Shown here piece by piece: positions 1 to 7,275 of a stretch of 29,598 bases of DNA. The translations under genes were made by a program, and so were the position numbers. The DNA is from Bacillota bacterium (GTDB lineage Bacteria > Bacillota > UBA4882 > UBA8346). Location of the stretch: positions 1-29,598 of the forward strand of contig JAEZJQ010000019.1 in assembly GCA_023436305.1 (NCBI GenBank). The letters run 5' to 3'. The notes beneath the pieces are model-generated. The model was not told the origin of the DNA and ran no database searches. It saw only the letters and a program-made list of their open reading frames with translations. Within the stretch, counting starts at the first letter, position 1. Each line of letters begins with the position of its first letter.

Positions 1-314
1 GAGGTGACAATTACGTGAGTTGCGCCTTGTTCCAAATAACGGGCGGCATTTTCAGCGGTAATTCCACCGCCGATTTGCAACCCACCCGGGTAAGCTCGCA
101 AAGCCTTCGAGGCTTCCATCTCGTTGCCGGGACCCAGCATGATCACATGGCCGCCGGTGAGCCCGTCACCTTTAAACAGATTGGCGTAATAAGCCGCATC
201 CTGGTTTGATATGAAGTTTTCCACCAATTCGTGATAACGGCTATTCAAAGTGCCGCCGACAATTTGTTTTACTTTTCCTTGATGTAAATCAATGCAGGGC
301 CGGAATTTCATCAT
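1..314 (-). CDS. hisA: HisA-like ProFAR isomerase, eukaryotic (HIS6) type, partial
   Basis: The reading frame runs off the left edge, so only about the first 104 residues are visible, of roughly 250-270 expected. It begins MMKFRPCIDLHQGKVKQIVG, continues with GGTLN, and later has LTGGHVIMLGPGNE and LQIGGGITAENA. The opening, with its catalytic-type Asp in CIDLHQG and the KQIVGGTL stretch, resembles yeast HIS6 and the TIGR02129-type 'eukaryotic' HisA more than the usual bacterial HisA. The enzyme isomerises ProFAR in histidine biosynthesis, in the cytoplasm, as a TIM barrel. The start is set by two adjacent ATG codons (314 and 311) behind an AAGGA on the minus strand. It is divergent from the next gene. 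No other his gene is in view. The family call is firm; the eukaryotic-type subcall is from recognition only. Confidence 0.85.
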   Translation of the reverse strand, partial: MMKFRPCIDLHQGKVKQIVGGTLNSRYHELVENFISNQDAAYYANLFKGDGLTGGHVIMLGPGNEMEASKALRAYPGGLQIGGGITAENAARYLEQGATHVIVT

Positions 315-482
315 CAATCCATCCTTCATTATCTCTTCGCATAGCGCTTCCTTAATAGTATATCAATAATGATAATATATATTAGAGTGAAACGAATATC
401 AATCCCTGATCATTTTTTCCCAAGAGGTTTTTGGTCAAAAAGCGTGAAACAAATCAAAAATATTTTAAGAGGGGGCGATTCG

Positions 483-938
483 ATGAAAGAAAAATTATTA
501 TTGATTATTTTCGGTTGCGTACTATTAACGGCATCAGCTTGGGCGGGATTCACCATGAGCGGCGATGTGGAATTAAACTCTGCTTTAAGCACTTTGAACA
601 CCACCGCTACCTTGAATTTTCCTGAATTTAGAACTGAGATTTGTGTTAATTATAATGTAACCGAGGCTAAAATTGATTACTTAATTACGAATATCAAAAT
701 GGAACCGGCAGATGTTTATATGACGGTAGAATTAGCGGTGATTGCAAAAATGCCGGTGGACCGGGTGGCAGCTGTTTATCAAGCGAATAGAGATAAAGGC
801 TGGGGACGGATTGCTCAAGAGTTGGGCATCAAACCAGGTTCCAAGGAGTTTAAGGCGTTGAAAGGTAAAGCGCTGGGCCATGCCGATAAGATCAAGGACC
901 ATTCCAAAGGAAGGGGTAAAAACAAACCCAAAAAATAA
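483..938 (+). CDS. small basic exported protein of unknown function
   Basis: A 151-residue protein starting at ATG 483 behind an AGAGGGGG ribosome binding site; longer in-frame starts upstream lack one. Residues 1-21 (MKEKLLLIIFGCVLLTASAWA) form a clear signal peptide ending in AWA. The middle (about 22-85) is polar with an NVTEAKIDYLI segment. The C-terminal part (about 86-125) carries PVDRVAAVYQANRDKGWGRI followed by AQELG, a GWGxIAxELG motif that recurs in small exported bacterial proteins of unknown role, and the tail is very Lys/Gly rich (KGRGKNKPKK). It would be exported to the periplasm or wall. No function can be assigned. It is a single-gene unit, divergent from hisA and followed by an inverted-repeat element. 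Confidence 0.8.
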   Translation: MKEKLLLIIFGCVLLTASAWAGFTMSGDVELNSALSTLNTTATLNFPEFRTEICVNYNVTEAKIDYLITNIKMEPADVYMTVELAVIAKMPVDRVAAVYQANRDKGWGRIAQELGIKPGSKEFKALKGKALGHADKIKDHSKGRGKNKPKK

Positions 939-956
939 GATGTATTATAACGAGGA

Positions 957-1072
957 CTAGGAGTCTGTGCGGTAATAGGTTTCTGAAGCATATTTAGTGT
1001 CTAATAACACGATCCGCTACAAGATATTGCGGTTTTAAGCTATAAAAATGTGTTACTCGCACAGACTCCTAG
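957..1072. mobile_element. 116-bp MITE-like element with 15-bp terminal inverted repeats
   Basis: The ends are perfect inverted copies: CTAGGAGTCTGTGCG at 957-971 and CGCACAGACTCCTAG at 1058-1072. The similarity extends inward imperfectly (GTAATA against GTTACT with a one-base shift). The 86-bp interior has no reading frame and includes short hairpins such as CCGC...GCGG near 1014-1032. Each end starts with CTAG, which could be part of the repeat or a 4-bp target duplication; if the latter, the pattern recalls IS families that target YTAR. There is no T-run, so it does not look like a plain terminator. It is most simply a non-autonomous derivative of an insertion sequence; a regulatory stem-loop is the alternative. 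Confidence 0.55.
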
Positions 1073-1215
1073 AACAAAACGGTTCAAAATATGTCCATCC
1101 TTTTATGTAACACTTTGAACACGGGACTTTGTAACATATGCCTCCCCTATATCCTTTTTAAATCCGCTAAAGAATCTCCGGTTAAAGCCGAAACTATCAT
1201 TAGGGGGGACATTGC

Positions 1216-1878
1216 ATGGAGAATATTCCGGCCATCGAGACGGTTATATATCCGGGAGTAACCGTTCAGATAGAATATATCGATCATAATCATCGTAAAA
1301 CCATTACGGAAGCGTTAGTGTGTGATATTGACAAAACTTCGTTGATTTTGGAAGTGCCGAACGCTGAAACTGTTCTGGGGCAACTGGCCGGCAAGACCAC
1401 AATTCCTGTAATTTGTAAGTGCGACCATGAACCGAGGGATCTGGTGTTTTTTACGGAATATATCAAACAAACCGGAAAACCTCCGCTGCTAGAGCTAAAA
1501 CGGCCGGATTCTTATATATTGGGCCGCATCTTTTTAAGATATGATGTCAACCTGCCATTCAGCTACTTTTTGGATGGCAATGAATATAATAATTGTGAAA
1601 TTGTCAACCTTTCCTTCGGGGGGTTATCAGGAATCATTCAACCCAATGAATTGTTGGCTTTGGGGGCGGAGATAGTCTGCCGGATCAGTTTACCGGCCCA
1701 TTCTGATTCCGAGTTCATCGTTGGACGGTTAATCCGGCTGGAAGAGCAGGCGTTAAATTATAAAATATCCGTGAAATTTGAAGATGTAACCACGGATATC
1801 GCCGATAAAATCGCCAAATATTTTTTCAGTATTGAGAAGAATATAATCAATAACAGTGTGAAAAAAGCGAATATTTAG
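1216..1878 (+). CDS. YcgR-like PilZ-domain c-di-GMP receptor
   Basis: A 220-residue cytosolic protein with a two-part layout typical of YcgR-like proteins: an N-terminal beta-rich flagellar-brake-like domain (about 1-95) and a PilZ domain (about 100-215). The c-di-GMP-binding signature is intact: the RxxxR motif is R104-I-F-L-R108, and the NxSxxG motif is N131-L-S-F-G-G136. In the family, ligand binding swings the domains and lets the protein act on flagellar motor, cellulose or other targets; the partner here is unknown, since no motility genes are in view. The start is ATG 1216 with GGGGGG nine bases upstream. It is a single-gene unit ending at a hairpin. It shares its architecture with the gene at 3847, on the far side of the cellulase. 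Confidence 0.85.
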   Translation: MENIPAIETVIYPGVTVQIEYIDHNHRKTITEALVCDIDKTSLILEVPNAETVLGQLAGKTTIPVICKCDHEPRDLVFFTEYIKQTGKPPLLELKRPDSYILGRIFLRYDVNLPFSYFLDGNEYNNCEIVNLSFGGLSGIIQPNELLALGAEIVCRISLPAHSDSEFIVGRLIRLEEQALNYKISVKFEDVTTDIADKIAKYFFSIEKNIINNSVKKANI

Positions 1879-1959
1879 CGGCATAAACTGTTTTCTGAAT
1901 GGGGCCGCCCGAGAAGAAGCTTTTTATTGGTTGATTTTATTTTAAATAATTAAAGAAAC

Positions 1960-1995
1960 GGCTTCCTTGGAGAGGGAAGCCATTTCTATTTCTTG
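1960..1995. terminator. bidirectional hairpin between convergent genes
   Basis: A perfect 7-bp stem, GGCTTCC (1960-1966) with GGAAGCC (1975-1981), has an 8-nt loop, followed on the plus side by the T-rich ATTTCTATTTCTT and preceded by A-rich sequence that gives GTTTCTTTAATT on the minus side. It sits between the PilZ gene and the converging cellulase gene and can serve both. Confidence 0.7.
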
Positions 1996-2009
1996 TTATG
2001 GTGATTTTT

Positions 2010-3167
2010 TTAATAAGTAGTACAGGCTGCTCCGTTCAAAGTAAAACTGGTGGGTTTGGCGTTGGAACCGCTATATGTAATTTGGAATCCAAAACTGGTT
2101 GTTCCGCCACCAGCGGGGATATTGGCATTATACCCGCCGTCTTTCACGGATACCGAGGTTCCACTCTGGGTGTAGCTGCCGTTCCACAGATTGGTGATCT
2201 TCTGGTTGCCGGGGAATGTAAAGGCCAAGGTCCAGCCGTTCACCGCGGTGGAGCCATTGTTTTTGACAGTTACGTTAACGGTGGCCCCGGTGCCCCAGTC
2301 GTTGGAGATTGAATAATTAACCGCGCAACCTGTACCGCCGCCACCGCTTGGTGTCGGTGTGGCGTTTGGCTGCGGAGTGGGAGTTGGCGTGCCGCTCGGT
2401 GTTGGGGTGGGATTACTGCCTCCACCATTGACGGTGACTGAAAAGCTGGTGGTTCCACAACCTACACCGCCTTGCCATAGTTCGAAACCAGCTTCGACAT
2501 CGATGAGGTACCAATTGCTTTGAATGTAACCCCGGGATACGCAATCTTTAATGAATTCGTTGAGGTCCATATTGGACGATGTGGTACCAGTGGTTCGGAC
2601 ATAGGCGATGTATTTCCAACTCATTTGGCTGAACCAAACATCCCAGGATGCCCCGGCGATGGTAACGGTACCAACCTTGGAACCGGCGGGCTGTGGAGGG
2701 CCCTGATGGTTGATCCATATCATTAGTTCAGCGCCATTGGGTTGGCCGCTGGTGTATGCGGAGGTGTTGAACCAAATATCATAAGCGCAATTAAAGGAAC
2801 CGGAACCCATGGTGATGTTCCAGCTGCTGTTGCAACTGCTGATGTTGCTTACTTGAATCGGCATACCGCTGTTGGTGGTGGCTTGGCCCCAGTGCGACCC
2901 CTTGTATATGGAGGGATAAGAGGCCGGAGAGCCGCTGGTGCTATTGTTATGGTTGGATAAGGTTACCGAGAAATTACCGGTGTCGGTATCCACTTGAATG
3001 GATTGAGCGGTGCTGGCGCCCCAGATATTGTTTTGGACGATGTAGGCATTGTTGGCACAGGCTACCGATTGGGTTGAGCCGGTGAGGGTTACGGTGGCCG
3101 CCAGGGTGAATTGGCAAGTGAGCAATACAATAGCGATGATTAAACTAATTAAAGATTTTCGTTTCAC
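2010..3167 (-). CDS. secreted GH12 endoglucanase with C-terminal CBM2
   Basis: A 385-residue modular enzyme. Residues 1-23 are a signal peptide. The GH12 catalytic jelly roll spans about 25-247; the expected nucleophile is E147 in NGAELMIWINH and the acid/base is E229 in EAGFELWQGG, both present. A Pro/Thr/Gly linker (about 248-278, PTPTPSGTPTPTPQP) leads to a CBM2 at 281-382, bounded by C281 and C382 and keeping the surface tryptophans W291, W312 and W328 that stack on cellulose. GH12 enzymes cleave beta-1,4-glucans or xyloglucan with retention. The start is GTG 3167 behind AGGAGGAG. CBM2 is most common in Actinobacteria, so domain transfer is possible. It is a lone gene with its own operator-bearing promoter region. 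Confidence 0.93.
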   Translation of the reverse strand: MKRKSLISLIIAIVLLTCQFTLAATVTLTGSTQSVACANNAYIVQNNIWGASTAQSIQVDTDTGNFSVTLSNHNNSTSGSPASYPSIYKGSHWGQATTNSGMPIQVSNISSCNSSWNITMGSGSFNCAYDIWFNTSAYTSGQPNGAELMIWINHQGPPQPAGSKVGTVTIAGASWDVWFSQMSWKYIAYVRTTGTTSSNMDLNEFIKDCVSRGYIQSNWYLIDVEAGFELWQGGVGCGTTSFSVTVNGGGSNPTPTPSGTPTPTPQPNATPTPSGGGGTGCAVNYSISNDWGTGATVNVTVKNNGSTAVNGWTLAFTFPGNQKITNLWNGSYTQSGTSVSVKDGGYNANIPAGGGTTSFGFQITYSGSNAKPTSFTLNGAACTTY

Positions 3168-3257
3168 AGTTTCTCCTCCTTTGTAATGTCTGTGCTTGTC
3201 AGGATTTTATCGACGGAAAAAGGTAAATCCGTTTTTTTCGATCACGCTCCTTTCGTT

Positions 3258-3286
3258 GATAGAATCATGCAAACGTTTACTGTAAA
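3258..3286 (-). promoter_or_regulatory. LacI/CcpA-type operator in the cellulase promoter region
   Basis: On the plus strand TGCAAACGTTTACT (3268-3281) matches the catabolite-responsive/LacI-family pattern TGNAANCGNTTNCA at all but the last base; the core AAACGTTT is a perfect palindrome. On the minus strand it lies between a possible -35 TTTACA (3286-3281) and a poor -10 around 3263-3256, about 100 bases before the cellulase start. Sugar-dependent or catabolite repression of the cellulase is the likely role; the operator is clearer than the promoter elements. Confidence 0.6.
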
Positions 3287-3292
3287 ATAATA

Positions 3293-3828
3293 TTGAATTA
3301 TGAAATTTTTCGTTCTTATTGTATCATTTCTTTGTATTGGGTTCAACTGTTTTTAAGGGGAAAATTGAGGAGTGCCGGTTGGTTGGCGATCTGCCGGATT
3401 TGGGTCCGGGTTTGTTTGAGAGAAAGATATAATTTAACCCAATATGGTTTTCCTCTACACAGTCATTGGGCAATTTATTACTAAAGTTATGAAAGGGTTC
3501 CTTTGGGAAAAGAAAAATTTTTTATTGAAGATTTAATTTTTCACCCCATTTTAAAATTTGATGATGATAATATCTTTAACTAAACAAGTCATATTAAATT
3601 GCCGATACATATTTAGGACAAAAAAGGACATATAAAAACAGCACTGTTTTCCAAATATTCGCTGACAATTCTCCATTCCTCAAAATACACGGGTATTCTT
3701 AACAAATGTCATACAGAACCTTCTGAAATCGTATTGGGCAGCCTATATTATCAATTTTATCTCGTCTTCCGATTCATCTGCTTCACCTTCATCGTAAAAT
3801 ACAAACTCATCCCGGAAAGAACATATAT
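3293..3828. other. gene-free AT-rich intergenic stretch
   Basis: No convincing gene was found here. A 63-codon frame at 3293-3484 lacks a ribosome binding site and any family resemblance. A small GC hairpin CCGGA/TCCGG (3394-3409) followed by GTTTGTTT could be a weak terminator of an unrecognised short transcript. From about 3500 to 3600 the sequence is very AT-rich and may hold the promoter of the PilZ gene at 3847, but no clear -35/-10 pair could be chosen. Confidence 0.5.
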
Positions 3829-3846
3829 AGGAGGCGCACAATCAAT

Positions 3847-4551
3847 ATGAACGAGCTTTTTAAGAAATTGCAACTGGAGTTTTCGCAAGACAACACCTTT
3901 AGTTCGGCAATCGAAAAAGCATCCAAGGAAAACGGGAAAATTATACTCTATGCTTCCGATGTCTGGGATGTAAAAAAACCGCCATTTGTGGGAAAACTGA
4001 CATTTAATTGCGGAAAAAGTTTTTTTGCCCGAATGAGCGTCAATGTCACCGAATGCAAAACGGAAAACGATAAAACAATTTTAATCTGCGACATACCCGC
4101 GCCGGAATACGATGAATATCAACGTTCCTACGCCCGGGTAGATGCGGAAATCCCGGTAGAATTAACCCTTTTAAAACCGGATGCGGAGGACGATCTCAAT
4201 CCAATATCCCGGCCAATCCACGGTGTTTTAAGGAATTTTAGCCCGGCTGGCGCCCGGGTTGTAATCTCCAAAAACGATATCTCCATGGTAACCATGGCAA
4301 AAAATTTGCCGATTTATACTCGGCTTTATTTTACACTGCCCAATAACCCTAAAGAACTACAGATTGTCGGTAAAATCGTAAAAATCGAGAATGCGTTCCG
4401 CAATATTTTCTTCGGAATTCAATTTATTCTTAAAACGTTTGGAGATTTTCAATTGATTGAGGAGTATTATGCGAAATTGATGAAAATAACCCCCGCGGAT
4501 AAAAAAGCCAAGGAAACTTTGGAAAAGGAAGTCAACCGGCTCATAAAATAA
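3847..4551 (+). CDS. second YcgR-like PilZ-domain c-di-GMP receptor
   Basis: A 234-residue protein with an N-terminal domain (about 25-88) resembling the YcgR N-domain and a PilZ domain (about 90-215). The RxxxR motif is R93-S-Y-A-R97 and NxSxxG is N130-F-S-P-A-G135, so c-di-GMP binding should be intact. The C-terminus is a charged helix. AGGAGG at 3829-3834 lies 12 bases before ATG 3847, slightly long but the only good site. It resembles the PilZ protein at 1216 in layout but is clearly diverged from it. It is a single-gene unit with its own terminator. No target protein is evident; action on an envelope or polysaccharide system is possible. Confidence 0.82.
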   Translation: MNELFKKLQLEFSQDNTFSSAIEKASKENGKIILYASDVWDVKKPPFVGKLTFNCGKSFFARMSVNVTECKTENDKTILICDIPAPEYDEYQRSYARVDAEIPVELTLLKPDAEDDLNPISRPIHGVLRNFSPAGARVVISKNDISMVTMAKNLPIYTRLYFTLPNNPKELQIVGKIVKIENAFRNIFFGIQFILKTFGDFQLIEEYYAKLMKITPADKKAKETLEKEVNRLIK

Positions 4552-4581
4552 TAATCTGATTGAGACTCATATACCCGTCGC

Positions 4582-4618
4582 AAAGGGGGCTGTTAAAAAG
4601 ACGGCCCCTTTCATTTTG
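4582..4618 (+). terminator. intrinsic terminator after the second PilZ gene
   Basis: The strong GC stem AAAGGGG (4582-4588) with CCCCTTT (4605-4611), extendable by GC/GC with one bulge, is followed by TTTCATTTTG. It separates the PilZ gene from the sensor-kinase pair. Confidence 0.8.
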
Positions 4619-4673
4619 AAAATTGAAATCTCTTGAATCCGCCAATCCTGGTTAAAATCGGGTGGGAAGATAC

Positions 4674-7253
4674 ATGGAATACTTACGGCCGAACATTTCT
4701 ATAAAAAAAACCAGGTTAACCATCGGCTTTTTAGATGAAAACTTGGATAATGAATATCGCAGCCAGATGATGCCCGGTGTATTTGAAGCTGCCAGGAAGT
4801 ATAACGTGAATGTAATACGCTTTGCCTATTATCCAACCCATTCCACCTATCGTTATACCAGTCAGATCCATATGATTTTGAGTCTCATCGACCAATACGA
4901 TCTTGATGGTTTATTGTTTTTAGGTTGGGGAAGAGCCGGAGCTCTTCAAAATTATGAGAATTTTTTAAGCCACTTTCAATCCATTCCCATTTTGAGTATT
5001 GGGACTCAATTTGAAGCGATTCCCCATGTATATTGTCCAGGGGAGGTCCATATCCGTGAAATACTGCTCCACCTTATAAATTTCCACCATATCAAGCGCA
5101 TTGCTTATATTTCGCCCATTATTCCGGACAAACGGAATGAAATTTATTTAGAGACCATGAATGAATATGGCATATATGACCCAGGTTTATTTGTCAGTGA
5201 AAAAGAACTGGAAGGCCTTTCCGTATTTGAGAGAGGTAAGCGGGCTTTGACCATATTACTCGATGAACGCCGGGTTAACTTTCGAGCCATCGTATCGTTA
5301 TACTCGGAAGAAACGGCCGATTTAGCGGAAGAATTGCTTAAACGGGGAATCCATGTTCCAAACGATATTGCGATTACCAGCTATGAGGATCGGGATATCG
5401 CCAGATATTGTTCACCGCCGTTAACCACCGTATATTACCCCTGGATTGAGCTTGGCTTTTATGGCTGTGAAAAGATGGTTGAATTATTGACTCAAGGACA
5501 TATTCCAATATCCACCAAAATCCCGGGAAAAGTCATTTACCGTTATTCTTGCGGATGTATGTCAAAATCAGTGATTGCCACAGGGGGGATTTCTTTTGAG
5601 AATGCCGCCATATCCCTGGCTGAAATAACAGCCGGCGCGCAATATAAGATCATTGCCAAAATGGAGGCGGCCTTTTCAAACCCCAATCTAGATTTTCGGA
5701 GACTTCTTGATGCATTTTTCAATGATTTTCATAATAATACCAGTACTTCCTTTCTAACGGAACTGGCTACCCAATTACAAAAAATAGAATCCGGTTACCG
5801 ACATTCTGATATTGAAGATGTGGTTTCGGTTTTTCGCGGAGCCATCCTTCCATATCTAATGAATCAAAAAGAGGCTCTATTATGGTCGGGTGATTTATTT
5901 CAAAAAGCTCAAGTTTTAACCTGGGAGAAAGTATCCAGCATATCCAACCGGGATAAAGTTCACGCCAAGACTTTAAATCAAGGTTTGCAAGAGATCAGCC
6001 AAATCCTGATTACCAACTTCAGCCTGGAAAATTTGTTGGATTCATTCACTAAAAGTCTTTGTAAATTGAATATTCCTAGTTGTTATATATTCCAATTTAA
6101 TTCCGCAACGGATCATCGTAATCGCGAACATCATGATTTCCAGGATGATCCATTCGCCGCTTGTATGCTGGTGTTCGAATACCGTGATCATATCCGGTAT
6201 AACTCAGGAACTAACCGGGTGTGCTCGGCAAAACAGCTTTTGACTGAGACATTTGCTTCTGAAAATCGAATTTATACAATTCTAGCGCATTTAATTCATA
6301 TTACCGATGAAATCGTCGGATTTGTATTGTTTGAACCGGGACCGATGGATGATCGAATATATCAGACTTTGGCGGCGCATGTTAGTATCGCCTTTCAAGG
6401 TTCAATGTTGCTTGAAAAGCTGGAATCTAGTTATCAAAAATTGGCGAAACAGGCTCATCGGGAAGGAATGGCCGATATTTCAAGTGAAATATTACACAAT
6501 ACCGGTAATATTTTAAACAGTATCAACGCATCGGTACATTTAATGAAGGATGTCATTGATAATTCAGCCATTAATGATTTGATGAAAGCCAATCATATGC
6601 TGAAAAAAAATCTCGATGATATCGAAAATTTTATTAATAACGACGCGAAAGGCAAGAAGCTATTCCAATTTTATATTGGGCTTGGGTATTCTTTTACTGA
6701 ATTACAAAACCAGTTACTGCATTATATCAATCGCTTGGATAATAAAGTCAAGTCAATCAATGAAATTATTGCTGCTCAGCAGAATTACGCCGATGTCGTT
6801 GAAATCACCGAAGAGCTTGATATTGCATGGGTAGTAAATGATGCTATAAAACTTTTTTCGAGATCGTTCGATTATTATCAAATTCAAGTGATCAAGGACT
6901 ATCAATGTATGCCCAAAGTACCGGCGCAAAGGATGAAACTATTTCCGATACTGGTGAACATCATTAGTAATGCCGGGGAAGCCATGTTCGAAAACCCTGA
7001 AAATGAACGCAAGCTTATCTTCACCATATATGAGGATAACCAGGGTAAATATATCCGGGTTACCGATAACCGTCGCGGCAAATCCATTAATTTGCTTGAA
7101 AAAATATTTGAAAACGGGTCCGCCCTCTCAAAAGACTATGGATTTGGATTTTATCGTTACACCAACGATATGTCCGAAATGGGAGGAGAAATATGGGTTG
7201 AAAGTGACGGCCCCGGTAAAGGGACAACATTTGTGATACAGTTTAAGAGATAG
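4674..7253 (+). CDS. LacI-like sensor/histidine kinase fusion, copy 1 (degenerate ATP site)
   Basis: An 859-residue protein from ATG 4674, chosen because it aligns with the MEY start of copy 2 and follows GGTGGGAAG; a GTG at 4662 would add four residues. The first 300 or so residues form a LacI/GalR-type periplasmic-binding-protein-like sugar sensor (TIGFLDENL..., IAITSYEDRDIARYCSPPLT) with no helix-turn-helix. A helical linker and GAF-like region follow (to about 590). The kinase core has H608 in SEILHNTGNILNS, the N-box LVNIISNAGEAM, and G2 YGFGF. The G1 box reads DNRRGK, lacking the first conserved Gly and therefore suspect. There is no signal peptide or membrane span, so it should sense a cytosolic ligand. 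It lies 22 bases upstream of its paralogue in the same operon. No response regulator is nearby. Confidence 0.83.
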   Translation: MEYLRPNISIKKTRLTIGFLDENLDNEYRSQMMPGVFEAARKYNVNVIRFAYYPTHSTYRYTSQIHMILSLIDQYDLDGLLFLGWGRAGALQNYENFLSHFQSIPILSIGTQFEAIPHVYCPGEVHIREILLHLINFHHIKRIAYISPIIPDKRNEIYLETMNEYGIYDPGLFVSEKELEGLSVFERGKRALTILLDERRVNFRAIVSLYSEETADLAEELLKRGIHVPNDIAITSYEDRDIARYCSPPLTTVYYPWIELGFYGCEKMVELLTQGHIPISTKIPGKVIYRYSCGCMSKSVIATGGISFENAAISLAEITAGAQYKIIAKMEAAFSNPNLDFRRLLDAFFNDFHNNTSTSFLTELATQLQKIESGYRHSDIEDVVSVFRGAILPYLMNQKEALLWSGDLFQKAQVLTWEKVSSISNRDKVHAKTLNQGLQEISQILITNFSLENLLDSFTKSLCKLNIPSCYIFQFNSATDHRNREHHDFQDDPFAACMLVFEYRDHIRYNSGTNRVCSAKQLLTETFASENRIYTILAHLIHITDEIVGFVLFEPGPMDDRIYQTLAAHVSIAFQGSMLLEKLESSYQKLAKQAHREGMADISSEILHNTGNILNSINASVHLMKDVIDNSAINDLMKANHMLKKNLDDIENFINNDAKGKKLFQFYIGLGYSFTELQNQLLHYINRLDNKVKSINEIIAAQQNYADVVEITEELDIAWVVNDAIKLFSRSFDYYQIQVIKDYQCMPKVPAQRMKLFPILVNIISNAGEAMFENPENERKLIFTIYEDNQGKYIRVTDNRRGKSINLLEKIFENGSALSKDYGFGFYRYTNDMSEMGGEIWVESDGPGKGTTFVIQFKR

Positions 7254-7275
7254 CCTAGATATGTGCAGGTGACGA

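Noticed and set aside
1082..1120. GTTCAAA/TTTGAAC 7-bp inverted repeat before the first PilZ gene
   Set aside because: Short arms with a long spacer, no associated promoter elements recognised.
1998..2312. Open frames on the plus strand within the cellulase gene
   Set aside because: They lie opposite a clear modular enzyme, have no ribosome sites and reflect the low-complexity linker and CBM sequence.
3394..3416. CCGGA/TCCGG hairpin as a terminator or small RNA end
   Set aside because: The stem is only 5 bp, the T-run is interrupted and no transcript upstream is evident; mentioned only as weak.
3293..3484. 63-codon plus-strand frame in the intergenic stretch
   Set aside because: No ribosome binding site, no family resemblance, odd composition.
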